Notes: generated from the sequence alone by a model not told the origin. Shown: positions 50,923 through 61,478, numbered from the stretch's first letter. The stretch is DNA of 64,000 nucleotides from Pseudomonas sp. RGM2987 (GCF_022952855.1 NZ_JALJDX010000211.1:42349-106348); one strand, 5' to 3'. A program made the numbers and translations.

Positions 50923-51606
50923 ATGGGCTCAAGCATTCTCACCGCGACGGACCTTAGCAAAGTGGTCTCCAGCGCGGAAGGTGAACTGACCATCCTGCAC
51001 GAACTCAGCCTGGAACTGAACAAAGGCGATAGCCTGGCCATCGTCGGCGCTTCCGGTTCCGGCAAATCCACCCTCCTGGGCCTGCTGGCCGGTCTCGACC
51101 TGCCCAGCAGCGGTGAAGTGACACTGGCCGGCCAGGCCCTCAGCGCACTGGATGAAGACCAGCGGGCGCGGATCCGCGCCGAGCATGTCGGGTTCGTCTT
51201 CCAATCGTTCCAGTTGCTCGACAGCCTCAACGCGCTGGAAAACGTCATGCTGCCGCTGGAGTTGGACGGGCGCAAGGATGCCCGCGAACGCGCCGCCGAA
51301 CTGCTGCAACGGGTCGGCCTGGGCCAGCGACTGACTCACTCGCCCCGCCAGCTTTCCGGTGGCGAACAGCAACGCGTGGCGATTGCCCGTGCCTTTGCCG
51401 CCGAACCCGACGTGCTGTTCGCCGACGAGCCCACCGGCAACCTCGACAGCCACACCGGCGAGCGCATCAGCGATCTTCTGTTCGAGCTGAACAAGGAAAG
51501 CGGCACGACCCTGGTGCTGGTCACCCACGATGAACGCCTGGCCCATCGCTGCCGGCGCCTGATCCGACTTGAAGCCGGCCAGATGGTCGCGCCCCTGGAG
51601 CCTTGA
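50923..51606 (+). CDS. ybbA: YbbA-type ABC transporter ATP-binding protein
   Basis: ATPase of 227 residues from the LolD/MacB-type family. Walker A is VGASGSGKSTLLGLLAGL, the Q loop FVFQSFQLLDSLNALENV, the signature LSGGEQQRVAIARAFA and Walker B VLFADEPTGNLDSHTG, then the H loop VLVTHDERLAHRC. With the following permease gene it forms a YbbAP-type complex of the MacB superfamily, which acts on envelope substrates. It is divergent from tesA by ten bases; its ribosome site (GGATTC) overlaps the tesA one. Confidence 0.95.
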   Translation: MGSSILTATDLSKVVSSAEGELTILHELSLELNKGDSLAIVGASGSGKSTLLGLLAGLDLPSSGEVTLAGQALSALDEDQRARIRAEHVGFVFQSFQLLDSLNALENVMLPLELDGRKDARERAAELLQRVGLGQRLTHSPRQLSGGEQQRVAIARAFAAEPDVLFADEPTGNLDSHTGERISDLLFELNKESGTTLVLVTHDERLAHRCRRLIRLEAGQMVAPLEP

Positions 51607-54110
51607 TGGCACGCTTGCCGCTGTTGCGCCTGTTCAGTCTTGCTGTCCGTCAATTGCTGCGCGATGCCCGCGCCGGCGAACTTCGGGTGTTATTCTTCGC
51701 CCTGCTGGTGGCGGTGGCGGCAAGTACCGCCATCGGCTACTTCGGTGCCCGTCTCAATGGCGCGATGATGATGCGCGCCACCGAGTTCCTCGGCGCCGAC
51801 CTGCTGCTCGAAGGCAGCTCGCCTGCCCGCTCGGAACAGATCCGCAGCGGCACCGAACTGGGCCTGGAACACGCCCGTGTGGTGGAGTTCTCCAGCGTCG
51901 TCGCCACTGACAATGGCATCCAGCTTTCCAGCGTCAAGGCCGCCGATGACATCTACCCGCTGCGTGGGGAACTGAAAAGCGCCCCCGCCCCGTTCGCCCC
52001 GGAAGAAACCGGCGGACGACCGAACCCTGGCGAGGCCTGGGTCGAAGCCCGGCTGTTGACCGCCCTGGACCTGAAGATCGGCGACAGTATCGATGTCGGC
52101 AACCAGACCCTGCGCCTGAGCCGGGTGCTGACCTACGAGCCGGATCGCGCCGGCAACTTCTACAGCCTTACCCCCCGGGTCCTGATCAACCTCAAGGACC
52201 TGGACGCCACTGGCGTGGTGCAACCCGGCAGCCGCGTCAGCTATCGCGACCTCTGGCGCGGCCCGGCGCCCGCATTGCAAACCTATCGTGACCTGATCAA
52301 ACCCGGCCTGGAGCCCAACCAGCGCCTGCAGGATGCCCGCGATGGCAATCGACAGATCGGTGGCGCCCTGGGCAAGGCCGAGCGCTACCTGAACATGGCC
52401 AGCCTGGTGGCGGTGTTGCTGTCCGGGGTCGCCGTCGCACTCTCGGCCAACCGTTTCGCCAGCCGACGGTTCGACGCCAGTGCGCTGCTGCGCTGCCTGG
52501 GCCTGTCGCGCCGGGAAACCATGGTGCTGTTCAGCCTGCAACTGACCGTGCTGGGCCTGTTGGCCAGTATCAGCGGCGCCCTGCTCGGCTGGATTGCCCA
52601 GTTGGGCCTGTTCGCGCTGTTGCATGACCTGTTGCCCACTACTGTTCCACCCGGCGGCCTGTTGCCGGCAGTCGCCGGAATCGGCACGGGCCTGGTGGCA
52701 TTGGCCGGGTTCGCCCTGCCTCCCTTGGCCGCGCTGGGCCGGGTGCCGCCGTTGCGGGTGCTGCGCCGGGACATGTTGCCAATCCCTTCCAGTACGTGGA
52801 TGGTCTATGGTGCCGCGCTGGGTGCCCTCGGCCTGATCATGTGGCGCCTGAGCCTGGACCTGGTCCTCACCTTCGCCCTGCTCGGTGGCGGCGTCGTTGC
52901 CGCGCTGGTGCTCGGTGGCCTGCTGTTGCTGCTGCTTCAAAGCCTGCGCCGCATGCTGGCTCGCGCTTCCCTGCCCTGGCGACTGGGCCTCGGCCAACTG
53001 CTGCGTCACCCATTGGCAGCCGCCGGCCAGGCCTTGGCGTTCGGCCTGATCCTGTTGTCCATGGCGTTGATCGCGCTGCTGCGAGGTGAGCTGCTGGACA
53101 CCTGGCAAAACCAATTACCGAAAAACGCGCCGAACTACTTCGCCCTGAACATTCTCCCCAACGACAAACAGGCCTTCACCGACAAGCTGCTGGCATTGTC
53201 GGCGCAATCGGCGCCGCTCTATCCCGTGGTACCGGGGCGACTGGTCAGCATCAACGGCGAGCCGGCCAGCGAATTTGTCACCAAGGACTCAGCGGGAGAC
53301 CGCGCACTGCAGCGGGACCTGAGCCTGACCTGGGCCGCGGATTTACCGGCGGGCAATGTCGTGACCGCGGGCACCTGGTGGCCGCAGCAACCGCCCGACG
53401 ATATTCCGGGGGTTTCGGTGGAAGGCAAGGTGGCCGAAAACCTCAAGATCAAATTGGGTGACCGGCTGATCTTCAGCGTGGGTGGCGTGAATCGCGAAGC
53501 AAAGGTCACCAGCCTGCGAGAGATTAACTGGGACAACTTCCAGCCCAACTTCTTCATGATCTTCCAGCCGGGTACGCTGAAGGATCTGCCGGCGACATAC
53601 CTGACCAGCTTCTACCTGGCAGCGGGTCACGATCAGCAGATTGTCGAGCTGTCCCGGGCATTTCCGGCCGTGACGATCCTGCAAGTCGAAGCCTTGCTCG
53701 AACAGCTGCGCAGCATCCTCGCCCAGGTCACCCTGGCCGTGGAATATGTGCTGCTGTTTGTGCTGGCGGCAGGGATGGCGGTGCTGTTCTCCGGCCTGCA
53801 AGCGACGCTCGACGAGCGGATTCGCCAAGGTGCGTTGCTACGCGCACTGGGCGCCGAGCGGCCGTTACTGGTCAAGGCCCGGCGCATCGAGTTCGGGCTG
53901 CTGGGTGCAGTCAGCGGGTTGCTCGCGGCCCTGGGTTCGGAGCTGGTCAGCCTGGTACTCTACCGCTACGCCTTCGACCTGCCCTGGCACCCGCATCCGT
54001 GGCTGCTGGTATTGCCGCTGGTGGGCGCCTCGTTGATCGGTGCAGCCGGGGTGTTTGGCACCCGTCGAGCACTCAATGCCAGCCCGCTGACAGTGTTGCG
54101 CGAGGGTTGA
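51606..54110 (+). CDS. ybbP: YbbP-type ABC transporter permease (FtsX family)
   Basis: Inner-membrane permease of 834 residues with ten or so membrane helices. It has an N-terminal helix (about 25-45), a periplasmic MacB-like domain (about 50-250), a block of helices with the FtsX fold (about 260-480), a second periplasmic domain (about 500-690) and a C-terminal FtsX block ([38 protein letters not shown] segment). The ATG at 51606 overlaps the upstream stop, so it is coupled to the ATPase. The substrate is unknown; linkage with tesA suggests a role in lipid or thioester/lysophospholipid handling in the envelope. Confidence 0.94.
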   Translation: MARLPLLRLFSLAVRQLLRDARAGELRVLFFALLVAVAASTAIGYFGARLNGAMMMRATEFLGADLLLEGSSPARSEQIRSGTELGLEHARVVEFSSVVATDNGIQLSSVKAADDIYPLRGELKSAPAPFAPEETGGRPNPGEAWVEARLLTALDLKIGDSIDVGNQTLRLSRVLTYEPDRAGNFYSLTPRVLINLKDLDATGVVQPGSRVSYRDLWRGPAPALQTYRDLIKPGLEPNQRLQDARDGNRQIGGALGKAERYLNMASLVAVLLSGVAVALSANRFASRRFDASALLRCLGLSRRETMVLFSLQLTVLGLLASISGALLGWIAQLGLFALLHDLLPTTVPPGGLLPAVAGIGTGLVALAGFALPPLAALGRVPPLRVLRRDMLPIPSSTWMVYGAALGALGLIMWRLSLDLVLTFALLGGGVVAALVLGGLLLLLLQSLRRMLARASLPWRLGLGQLLRHPLAAAGQALAFGLILLSMALIALLRGELLDTWQNQLPKNAPNYFALNILPNDKQAFTDKLLALSAQSAPLYPVVPGRLVSINGEPASEFVTKDSAGDRALQRDLSLTWAADLPAGNVVTAGTWWPQQPPDDIPGVSVEGKVAENLKIKLGDRLIFSVGGVNREAKVTSLREINWDNFQPNFFMIFQPGTLKDLPATYLTSFYLAAGHDQQIVELSRAFPAVTILQVEALLEQLRSILAQVTLAVEYVLLFVLAAGMAVLFSGLQATLDERIRQGALLRALGAERPLLVKARRIEFGLLGAVSGLLAALGSELVSLVLYRYAFDLPWHPHPWLLVLPLVGASLIGAAGVFGTRRALNASPLTVLREG

Positions 54111-54144
54111 TAGACTTGCGGCATCGCTATTACAAGAAGTCACC

Positions 54145-54642
54145 ATGAGTCGTTATCGCCCTCCCCGCACCGCCGGCACCGCGCTGATCACCCCCGAGGG
54201 TGAGGCGCGGATGCGTGCCGAATTCCATGAACTGTGGCATGTGCGCCGCCCCCAGGTAACCCAGGCGGTCAGCGAGGCGGCGGCCCAGGGCGATCGCTCG
54301 GAAAATGCCGAGTACACCTACGGCAAGAAAATGCTCCGGGAAATCGACAGTCGCGTGCGCTTCCTTACCAAGCGCCTTGAAGCGCTCAAGGTTGTCACGG
54401 AAAAACCCAGCGATCCGAACAAAGTGTATTTCGGCGCCTGGGTCACCGTGGAGGATGAAGACGGCAAGCAATCGCGCTATCGCATCGTCGGTCCGGACGA
54501 ACTGGATTTGAAGCAGAGCCTGATCAGCATCGATTCACCCCTGGCTCGGGCGCTGATCGGCAAGGCCCTGGACGCCGAAGTCCGCGTCCAGACGCCAACC
54601 GGAGAAAAGGTGGTCTACATCGTGGATATCTCGTACCCGTAA
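54145..54642 (+). CDS. greB: Transcription elongation factor GreB
   Basis: Rescues backtracked RNA polymerase by stimulating cleavage of the transcript 3' end. The 165-residue protein has the N-terminal coiled coil with the catalytic acidic tip [20 protein letters not shown] and the C-terminal FKBP-like domain ([40 protein letters not shown]). The N-terminal [19 protein letters not shown] fits GreB better than GreA. ATG 54145 follows AAGAAG. It starts 34 bases after the permease stop, so it may be co-transcribed. Confidence 0.95.
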   Translation: MSRYRPPRTAGTALITPEGEARMRAEFHELWHVRRPQVTQAVSEAAAQGDRSENAEYTYGKKMLREIDSRVRFLTKRLEALKVVTEKPSDPNKVYFGAWVTVEDEDGKQSRYRIVGPDELDLKQSLISIDSPLARALIGKALDAEVRVQTPTGEKVVYIVDISYP

Positions 54643-54670
54643 TCGGCGCCCGTCGCTACAGCCGGACAGC

Positions 54671-54979
54671 TCAACGGCGGGTGATCAATCCCTGCCGGGC
54701 GACACGGGTCAATTGCCGGATCATTTCAGGAGCGTCCGCCGCGCTGGGGGACTGGATGACGGCCAGGTCGAAACTGTCACTGGCAAAACGTGCCAGGGAC
54801 TCACCGTCTTCGACAAACTGGATCAGGAAAGCAGCGGGCCCGTGATGGCGGCGCGGCCAGCCATCGAGGTAGCGCAAGAGTGTTGGTTGGTGAGTACCGC
54901 CCAAGAGGATTTTCGGATTGCGTTGCACAAGGTTCGCCGTGATAGGCGCAAGACGTACAAGGGGGCTGGGTGCATTCAT
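54671..54979 (-). CDS. Conserved hypothetical protein
   Basis: A 102-residue soluble protein that I do not recognise. It contains NPKILLGGTHQPTLLRYLDG near the start and DLAVIQSPSAADAPEMIRQL later, which gives a nucleotide-binding-like alternation of beta strands and helices but no diagnostic motif. The ATG at 54979 is preferred; the longer in-frame start at 55000 adds MRQRHDT. It converges with greB, 28 bases apart. Confidence 0.6.
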   Translation of the reverse strand: MNAPSPLVRLAPITANLVQRNPKILLGGTHQPTLLRYLDGWPRRHHGPAAFLIQFVEDGESLARFASDSFDLAVIQSPSAADAPEMIRQLTRVARQGLITRR

Positions 54980-55184
54980 CGTGTCGTGTCTCTGCCTCAA
55001 AAGTCTGCATGGCAGGTGAGAGGCAACACCGAACCAGCGCTTTAGCGGTACTTCGAAGCCGTGTCTTTATGGCTTCTATCGGCAACTGTAGAAGTTGCCT
55101 GGCGCCCCGCAAGTAGCTGTTTAAATCGGCGCATGGGGCAATCGTAGAGAAGCTGGACGGTGAGTGTCAAGAATCGGCTTCTCC

Positions 55185-55226
55185 AAAAAAAACGGCGCCT
55201 CCCCTCCCAGGACCAGCGCCGTTTTT
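55185..55226. terminator. Bidirectional intrinsic terminator downstream of doxX
   Basis: AAACGGCGC and GCGCCGTTT form a nine-base stem with a loop of about 17 bases; A run on the left and T run on the right. On the minus strand it ends the doxX gene, whose stop codon is 16 bases upstream. Confidence 0.85.
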
Positions 55227-55241
55227 CTCGACCAAGCAAAC

Positions 55242-55676
55242 TCAGCCAGCAACAGCCCGATCCACCGAAAGCTTCCCAGCCCCCTCGATAAACACCGCAA
55301 TGCTCCCCGCCAGCAACGCCAGGGCAAACTCATAGCCATTGTTGGCCATGAACAAGCCGTTACCAATGTGCACCGAGAAGATCGCCACCAGCGAAAGAAC
55401 AGCCAAACCCAATGCCGCCGGGCGTGCGAACAGGCCGATGATCAATGCCAACCCGGCGAAGAACTCGGTACCACCGGCCAGGGTCGCCATCACGTAGCCC
55501 GGAGTCAGGCCGATGCTTTCCATCCATTGCGCCGTTCCGGCCAGACCGTAGCCGCCGAACAGGCCAAAGAGTTTCTGCGAGCCGTGAGCGGCGAAGATGA
55601 TGCCTACAACGATGCGCAGGACGGTCAGGCCGTAGCCGGCGCGGGTGAACAGTACTTTGTTGATCAACGAGCTCAT
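55242..55676 (-). CDS. DoxX-family inner-membrane protein
   Basis: A 144-residue protein with four hydrophobic helices, including GIIFAAHGSQKLFGLFGGYG (the DoxX signature) and LAGGTEFFAGLALIIGLFAR. DoxX proteins are membrane subunits associated with thiol and quinone redox systems, including detoxification of thiol stress in mycobacteria; here the function is inferred only at family level. ATG 55676 has AGGGA at the better spacing; the in-frame ATG at 55682 is the alternative. A seven-base palindrome about 90 bases upstream may be its operator. Confidence 0.9.
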   Translation of the reverse strand: MSSLINKVLFTRAGYGLTVLRIVVGIIFAAHGSQKLFGLFGGYGLAGTAQWMESIGLTPGYVMATLAGGTEFFAGLALIIGLFARPAALGLAVLSLVAIFSVHIGNGLFMANNGYEFALALLAGSIAVFIEGAGKLSVDRAVAG

Positions 55677-55761
55677 GTGCATGCATCCCTAAGTATGTGG
55701 TTGTTGGTCGCCATATTAATCGATAAAGCTTGTTATAAAAGCTAGAAATTCGCACCATACC

Positions 55762-55778
55762 AATCGATATAATCGATT
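55762..55778. promoter_or_regulatory. Palindrome upstream of doxX
   Basis: AATCGAT-ATA-ATCGATT has perfect seven-base arms with a three-base centre, and a related ATTAATCGATAA occurs near 55714. The site is about 90 bases upstream of the doxX start and touches the end of the MltF-like gene. A helix-turn-helix repressor site is plausible. Confidence 0.5.
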
Positions 55779-57198
55779 ATTTTCGCAGAGCTACCTTTTG
55801 CTCCTGCGGTTCCAGCGATTCTCGCTCCCGGTCAAAGGCCAAGTAGTACTTGTTCACACTATTAACGTAGCTGACGGGTGCCATTCCCACCTGCTCCATG
55901 GCGATTCGCTCGACCTGGAAAAACCACTGGTTGGGGTTCAAGCCTCGCCGCCGGGCCTCGGCCCGCATGCCTTGGACGCGCTCAGGTCCCATGTTGTAGG
56001 CGGCCAGGACGAAGGCCATGCGTTCGCGCTCGTTGAGCTTGGGGCTGGCGAAGAACTTGCGGCGGATCATGGCCAGGTACTTGGCACCGGCCTGCACGTT
56101 GGCGTCCAGGTTCTGGATGTTGTCGACGCCCACGCGCTGGGCGGCCGACGGGGTGATCTGCATCAGGCCGGTGGGACCACCGCCGCCGCGGGCGCTGGGT
56201 TGCAGCGCCGACTCCTTGAAGGCCAGGGCCGCCAGGTTGAGCCAGTCCATGCCTTGGGCGTCGGCATGTTTTTGCAGTACCGGGCGCAGCTTCTCAAGGC
56301 GCTGGCGATCGGCCCGGGCCAGCGGGTAGTGAACTTGGTACAGACGGCGATAAATGCGCAGGAAAGCGGCATCCTCGTTAGCCGGCACCTTGTAGGCCGC
56401 CAGGAACCGGTCGATGCTTGCCCGCAGCATGGCGGCGTCGCGACGCACGAACCAATACTCGTCGCCCGGCTCGCCAATCAGTACCTGGCGGTCAAAGCGC
56501 AACTTGGGGAGGATCTTGCCCCACCGTTCAGCGATGGGCTGCTCGACGATGGTCAGGTGGAAAATCCCACCCTGGACCATTTCCAGCACATCTTCCACAG
56601 CCAGGGTCGGGTCGACCCATTCGACCTTCACCGGTGGCAACTTGAGCAACGCCAGTTTCTGGTTGATCTGGCTCACTGCATCCCCCGCCGCGCTGCCGTT
56701 GGGCAGGGCCAGGGTCTTGCCGGACAGTTGCTCCACCCGTGTGTATCGCTTCTCGCCCTTGATACCGACCAACAGCAAGGGCACGCCGGTGCGGATCGGA
56801 TCGCTGGCACTGATCGCATAGCCGCCCTGGGGTTCGAGCAACTCACCCGGCGCCACGAGATCGCCCTCCCCGCGCTGCAACGCGCCGAGCAATTGATCCT
56901 TGGCCATGGGTATGATCTTGAGCGAGATCGCCTGACCATCCCGGGCGTGACCGTTAAGGTACTGTTCGAAAGCCCGCAGCCGGTGATATTCAACGCCGAT
57001 GGGTTGGCCCTGGACCTCACCGGAGCTGTTGCGGCTCTGGTTGACCAGGACCTTGAGAACCCGGCTGCTGCGGATCTGTGCCAGATCGCGCACCGTGCCC
57101 GGCGCCACCGTTTGCATCGGACCAGGCAGCCGCGCTTCGGCCAGCATCGGCAACAGCAGCGAACAACACAACAGTAGCAATACCTGGGGACGTGTCAT
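55777..57198 (-). CDS. mltF: MltF-like membrane-bound lytic transglycosylase
   Basis: Periplasmic murein hydrolase of 473 residues. A signal sequence occupies about 1-22, an SBP_bac_3 regulatory domain about 35-260 (VLKVLVNQSRNSSGEVQGQP) and an SLT/lysozyme-like domain about 285-430 with the catalytic Glu in LAALAFKESALQPSARGGGG, the GLMQITPSAAQRVGVD block and LAAYNMGPERVQGMRAEARR. The regulatory domain of MltF family enzymes senses muropeptides. ATG 57198 follows CCGGAGAG by spacing of four; the frame back to 57303 is not supported. It is divergent from tatD. Confidence 0.92.
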   Translation of the reverse strand: MTRPQVLLLLCCSLLLPMLAEARLPGPMQTVAPGTVRDLAQIRSSRVLKVLVNQSRNSSGEVQGQPIGVEYHRLRAFEQYLNGHARDGQAISLKIIPMAKDQLLGALQRGEGDLVAPGELLEPQGGYAISASDPIRTGVPLLLVGIKGEKRYTRVEQLSGKTLALPNGSAAGDAVSQINQKLALLKLPPVKVEWVDPTLAVEDVLEMVQGGIFHLTIVEQPIAERWGKILPKLRFDRQVLIGEPGDEYWFVRRDAAMLRASIDRFLAAYKVPANEDAAFLRIYRRLYQVHYPLARADRQRLEKLRPVLQKHADAQGMDWLNLAALAFKESALQPSARGGGGPTGLMQITPSAAQRVGVDNIQNLDANVQAGAKYLAMIRRKFFASPKLNERERMAFVLAAYNMGPERVQGMRAEARRRGLNPNQWFFQVERIAMEQVGMAPVSYVNSVNKYYLAFDRERESLEPQEQKVALRK

Positions 57199-57435
57199 CC
57201 ACTCTCCGGAAGGAATACTGCCGGCTTCAATCCTCTGACAAAAGAGATTGAAGCAACAGAAACAGAGCGCCTTGGGGCGCTGAAAAGTGCGCAAGACTGG
57301 CACAGTGATGGCCTTTATACCAACCCGACCTGTCTCGCGGCCTCAACAGACAGCCACAACTTGTTGTAGTTCTTGGCTTTTCTTATAAATCTACAGCTCT
57401 GATATGCTTTCCGACCTTTGGGCCGAGGTAGCACC

Positions 57436-58245
57436 ATGCAACTCATCGATATCGGCGTCAACCTGACCAATCCCAGTTTCGCGGATAAACACCAGGCGGT
57501 GCTTGAGCGCGCCTATGAATCCGGGGTCTGCCAATTGGTCCTGACCGGCACCAGCATCGAGGGCAGCGAGCAGGCTCTGGAGCTGTGCCAGCGCCTCGAC
57601 GACACCGGCCAACGGTTGTTTTCCACCGCCGGCATTCACCCTCACAGCGCCAGCGAATGGACCTCCGACAGTGCCAGGCACCTCAAGGATCTGCTGATCC
57701 AGGAGCGGATCCGCGCGGTGGGTGAATGCGGGCTGGATTTCAACCGTGACTTCTCCCCCAGGCCGCAACAGGAAAAGGTCCTGGAAGAGCACCTCGCCCT
57801 GGCGGTCCAGTTGCAACTGCCGGTATTTCTCCATGAACGCGACGCCGACCAGCGTTTACTGGAAATCCTGCGCAATTTTCGCGATCAACTGCCGGCGGCC
57901 GTCGTGCACTGCTTTACCGGCGAAAAAAAGGCCCTGTTCAATTACCTCGACCTGGACCTGCATATCGGCATCACTGGCTGGATCTGCGATGAGCGCCGGG
58001 GCACGCATCTGCACCCGCTGGTGCGGGAGATCCCCCGTGGTCGATTGATGCTTGAAAGCGATGCCCCCTACCTGCTGCCACGTACGCTGCGGCCCAAGCC
58101 GAAGAACGGCCGGAACGAACCGGCCTACTTGACCGAAGTGCTGCGCGAAGTGGCGTTGCATCGAGGCGAAACCCCGGAAGATCTGGCGGTCCATAGCACC
58201 GCGTGCGCACGGGCGTTTTTTGGGTTGCCCAGCACTTCTGATTAA
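57436..58245 (+). CDS. tatD: TatD-family metal-dependent hydrolase
   Basis: Amidohydrolase-fold nuclease of 269 residues. Metal ligands are visible in [12 protein letters not shown] (N-terminal, with an Asp where YcfH has HxH), [33 protein letters not shown] (Glu and Asp), [26 protein letters not shown] and [13 protein letters not shown]. The family acts as a 3'-5' exonuclease and in D-amino acyl-tRNA or stress-related DNA processing. ATG 57436 follows GAGGTAGC. A REP pair follows the stop. Confidence 0.92.
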   Translation: MQLIDIGVNLTNPSFADKHQAVLERAYESGVCQLVLTGTSIEGSEQALELCQRLDDTGQRLFSTAGIHPHSASEWTSDSARHLKDLLIQERIRAVGECGLDFNRDFSPRPQQEKVLEEHLALAVQLQLPVFLHERDADQRLLEILRNFRDQLPAAVVHCFTGEKKALFNYLDLDLHIGITGWICDERRGTHLHPLVREIPRGRLMLESDAPYLLPRTLRPKPKNGRNEPAYLTEVLREVALHRGETPEDLAVHSTACARAFFGLPSTSD

Positions 58246-58255
58246 ACGCCGTCCT

Positions 58256-58345
58256 TGTGGGAGCGGGCTTGCTCGCGAATGCAGTGGGTCAGCCAATACG
58301 GAGGCTACTGATGCACCGCCTTCGCGAGCAAGCCCGCTCCCACAG
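58256..58345. repeat. Paired REP elements (GTGGGAGCGGGC family)
   Basis: Inverted pair about 40 bases apart between tatD and the chemoreceptor gene. Confidence 0.92.
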
Positions 58346-58449
58346 GGTTTTGCGGTGTCTGTTGACCCACATCAACATCCCGGCCCATGGGTAGCGGCAC
58401 AATAATGGCACCTTGCCAAAACTGTTTCCGCTATCAGAGAAGACCTACC

Positions 58450-59931
58450 ATGGGTGCCTGGCTTAGCAATATCTCGCTGAAGTATAAATTCTGGGCGGTC
58501 AATGCGGTCGCCTTTGTCACCACCCTGCTGCTGGTGCTCTACGCGGTGCACCTGGAACAACTAGCGCGCAACCATGCGGCCCAGGCAAATGCCCAGGCGC
58601 AGGCGCATCTGCTCAGCGGTTGGCCTGCCGGACAATCCTTGCCCAAGGTGGATGACCTGCTGATCTATCAGCGCGACCAAATACCCGTATTCAATGATCA
58701 CCCGCTGCCTTCGCTGGCCCAGGCCGATGGCTGGGTCGTGCTCGACTCCGCACTGGTGTTCGGGATAAATCCACTGCTGGGCGCCGAGGTGATCCGTCGC
58801 AACGACAGCCAACAGCTCGCGGTGCTGGCCCACGGCGTCAGCCTGACCCAGGTGTTCGGCGAACGCTTCAGCCAATACGCGATGGCCGTGTTCGTGCTGA
58901 TGTTGGCGATGCTCGGCGCGTCGCAGTTGTTGATCCGTTTTCTGCTCAGCCAGCTCAACACGTTGAAAGACGTAATGCTGCACGTGGAACAGACCGGCGA
59001 CCTGGCCGCCCGCGTGCCGCTGGCTTGCAAGGACGAAGTGGGCCAGATGGCAGCGGCATTCAATGCCATGCAGGCCGGTTATCAACGCGTGGTCGACACC
59101 GTCGCCAGCACGGCCCGCCAGCTGGATACGGGGGCGGCGCGCCTGGCGTCGAGCATGAACGAGGTGCGCCACGGCATGCTCGGCCAGCAGAGCGAAACCG
59201 ATCAGGCCGCCACGGCGATCAACCAGATGTCCGCCACGGTTTATCACATCGCCCAGCACGCCGGCGCCACCCGCGACCTGTCGAAAACCGCCGACACCCT
59301 GGCCGGCAACGGCCATGAAGTGGTCAACCGCGTGCAGCAGTCGATTTCCGGGCTGTCATCGGGCGTGCAGCAGACCGCCGAAATGATCCAGCGCCTGGCC
59401 GAAGACAGCCAGAAGATCAACGGTGTGGTCAGTGTGATCCACAGCATCGCCGAGCAGACCAACCTGCTGGCCCTGAACGCGGCCATCGAAGCGGCGCGGG
59501 CCGGGGAAATGGGCCGGGGATTTGCTGTGGTGGCCGATGAGGTACGCAACCTGGCCAAACGGGTCCAGGCCTCCACCGATGAGATCACCTCCATGGTCTC
59601 GGCGCTCCAGGCCGGCACCCGGGATGCGGTGGATTTCATGCAGGAGAGTTCGTACAAGGCCGACGACTGCGTGCAACAGGCCCGCGAGGCCGGCGAGGCA
59701 CTGGCACAGATCGCCGGAGCCGTGGCGCAGATGCGCGAGAGCAACACACAGATTGCGGTCGCGGCCGAACAGCAGAGTCACGTCGCCGAGGAAATGAACC
59801 GGGCAGTGGTCAGCATTCGCGACGTGACGGAAAACACCGTGCGCCAGACGGTGGACTCGGCGACCACCAGCCATGACCTGGCGACTCTCGCAGGAGAGTT
59901 GAGCAAGGCAATTGGGCAGCTCAAGCTTTAA
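58450..59931 (+). CDS. Methyl-accepting chemotaxis protein
   Basis: Chemoreceptor of 493 residues. A first membrane helix (about 12-32) and a second (about 138-158) enclose a small periplasmic region of about 100 residues, then HAMP (about 160-210) and the cytoplasmic coiled coil with the signalling hairpin tip [20 protein letters not shown] and [20 protein letters not shown]. The periplasmic part is too short for a double-Cache domain and may be a four-helix bundle. The ligand is unknown. ATG 58450 follows GAGAAGACC. No other chemotaxis gene is nearby. Confidence 0.93.
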   Translation: MGAWLSNISLKYKFWAVNAVAFVTTLLLVLYAVHLEQLARNHAAQANAQAQAHLLSGWPAGQSLPKVDDLLIYQRDQIPVFNDHPLPSLAQADGWVVLDSALVFGINPLLGAEVIRRNDSQQLAVLAHGVSLTQVFGERFSQYAMAVFVLMLAMLGASQLLIRFLLSQLNTLKDVMLHVEQTGDLAARVPLACKDEVGQMAAAFNAMQAGYQRVVDTVASTARQLDTGAARLASSMNEVRHGMLGQQSETDQAATAINQMSATVYHIAQHAGATRDLSKTADTLAGNGHEVVNRVQQSISGLSSGVQQTAEMIQRLAEDSQKINGVVSVIHSIAEQTNLLALNAAIEAARAGEMGRGFAVVADEVRNLAKRVQASTDEITSMVSALQAGTRDAVDFMQESSYKADDCVQQAREAGEALAQIAGAVAQMRESNTQIAVAAEQQSHVAEEMNRAVVSIRDVTENTVRQTVDSATTSHDLATLAGELSKAIGQLKL

Positions 59932-59961
59932 AACACGCAGCCTACTAACAGACGCAATACC

Positions 59962-60090
59962 TGTGGCGAGGGAGCTTGCTCCCGCTGGGGTGCGCAGCGC
60001 CCCCCCTCCGCAGGCCCTAAGCAATCGGCCAAGCCTGGCTGACAGTTGGGCCCGCTGCGCGGTCCAGCGGGAGCAAGCTCCCTCGCCACA
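59962..60090. repeat. Paired REP elements (GTGGCGAGGGAGC family)
   Basis: Two inverted copies about 70 bases apart, each with the CAGC/GCTG flanks of this family; located between the chemoreceptor gene and a small membrane protein gene. Confidence 0.9.
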
Positions 60091-60223
60091 AGAGCGATCC
60101 GTCTCGCTACAGTCACAATGGCTATGGCCACCTATCAGATCGATAGCCAACGGCGATTCGCCGCCCCGTCGGGCCATGCCTATTCTTGGGTCATTCGGTT
60201 TAATGAACTCAAGGATCCGCATC

Positions 60224-60454
60224 ATGGGCAAACGTCACCTACACCTCCCGGCCTGGCAATGGCGCATCGCCCCTTACAATCGGCGCCACTCCAGCCACCC
60301 GGTTTCCCGGATGATGGCGGTGCCGCTGTTTATCGTCGCGTGCCTGCTCATGGTTTCAGGCGTGTTCAGCGAGAGCCTGGCCGACGTCGCCATCGGTGTG
60401 ATCGGTATGGCCGCTGCATTCCTGGTACAGCGCCACGATCACCCCGAACCCTAG
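60224..60454 (+). CDS. Small two-helix membrane protein
   Basis: A 76-residue protein with two hydrophobic stretches in the second half (MMAVPLFIVACLLMVSGVFS and LADVAIGVIGMAAAFLVQRH). Family unknown. AAGGATCC lies eight bases before ATG 60224, supporting the start. Its stop overlaps the stop of the thioesterase gene on the other strand by four bases. Confidence 0.75.
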   Translation: MGKRHLHLPAWQWRIAPYNRRHSSHPVSRMMAVPLFIVACLLMVSGVFSESLADVAIGVIGMAAAFLVQRHDHPEP

Positions 60455-61248
60455 GCGAAAATCGTCACCGTCTGGCGACTCAGGGCAATCAGGCGGCCAT
60501 CGGCGCTCCAGAATTTCGCCGCGACATGGCCATAGCCGTCCTGGGCATGTTCGATCTCGGCGAGGTATTTGCACCAATCCAGCGTCGTCAGTTCAAGCAG
60601 CGGCTGGATGAACTCAATGGTCCAGGTCAGCGTGCTGCCCGGCGCCATTTGTGTGAGGTGCGGCAACAACGCCGGGGGCCAGGCGTCAACCAATGCCAGG
60701 ATATGACGCTCGCTCAACGCCTCTTCCTTCACATCCCCACGCAAGCGCACCCAGCCGCCCATGCTTCGCGATTTGTTACCCGTGAACGGCAGGCCGCCAA
60801 CACTCCAACGCATCGCCAGGTGACGCATGAATTCCGGCGTGGCGCCCTTGATGTAGGGCAACTCCTGGCATTGCTCCACGCTTTTGAACTCAGGGGCAGG
60901 ATCGGACTGAACCGCTACCACGGAGGAACGCGACGCGCCAAAACTGCCCTGCACCACGGTGACGACCTGGCCGTTCTGCACCGCTCGCCCCAATACCTGG
61001 CTCACAGCCTTGCCTTCACGCAGCACTTCGGCCTCGAAGGAAACAGGCACATCGGGTTCGACCGGACCGACAAAAGTGATCGCCAACGAACGTATCGGGC
61101 GATCTGCCGGCACCTTGGCCCGCATTGCCTCGTATTGCAGCGCCGCCACCAACCCGCCAAAACTGGCGCGGCCCTGGCCCCACTCCGGCGCGATAGTCAC
61201 CGCGTCTGGCTGGCGGCGCACGGCATCGATCAAATCGGAAAAGCGCAT
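60451..61248 (-). CDS. Acyl-CoA thioesterase (double hotdog, TesB-like)
   Basis: Hydrolase of 265 residues with two hotdog domains. The first includes GQGRASFGGLVAALQYEAMR, SLAITFVGPVEPDVPVSFEA and GRAVQNGQVVTVVQGSFG; the second includes SVGGLPFTGNKSRSMGGWVR, ALVDAWPPALLPHLTQMAPG and STLTWTIEFIQPL. This is the PF13622/TesB architecture, consistent with cleavage of acyl-CoA. Length is that of short bacterial forms. No fatty-acid genes adjoin it. Confidence 0.88.
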   Translation of the reverse strand: MRFSDLIDAVRRQPDAVTIAPEWGQGRASFGGLVAALQYEAMRAKVPADRPIRSLAITFVGPVEPDVPVSFEAEVLREGKAVSQVLGRAVQNGQVVTVVQGSFGASRSSVVAVQSDPAPEFKSVEQCQELPYIKGATPEFMRHLAMRWSVGGLPFTGNKSRSMGGWVRLRGDVKEEALSERHILALVDAWPPALLPHLTQMAPGSTLTWTIEFIQPLLELTTLDWCKYLAEIEHAQDGYGHVAAKFWSADGRLIALSRQTVTIFA

Positions 61249-61372
61249 GATGACCTCGAAGACAGCGGGAAATATGAAAGGATCTTAACCAGCAGAAGTC
61301 GGCGGCACAGCGCTCATTCCGGCCAAAGAGGCGGACAGATAGGCCGCTCTTTTGAATCCCGCCTCGATCAAC

Positions 61373-61463
61373 TGTGGGAGCGGGCTTGCTCGCGAATGCG
61401 GTGGATCAGCGAAAGCTGTATGAACTGATCTATTACAATTCGCGAGCAAGCCCGCTCCCACAG
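61373..61463. repeat. Paired REP elements (GTGGGAGCGGGC family)
   Basis: Inverted pair about 45 bases apart, between the CHAD protein stop and the thioesterase promoter region. Confidence 0.92.
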
Positions 61464-61478
61464 AGTGGAATTTGTGGC

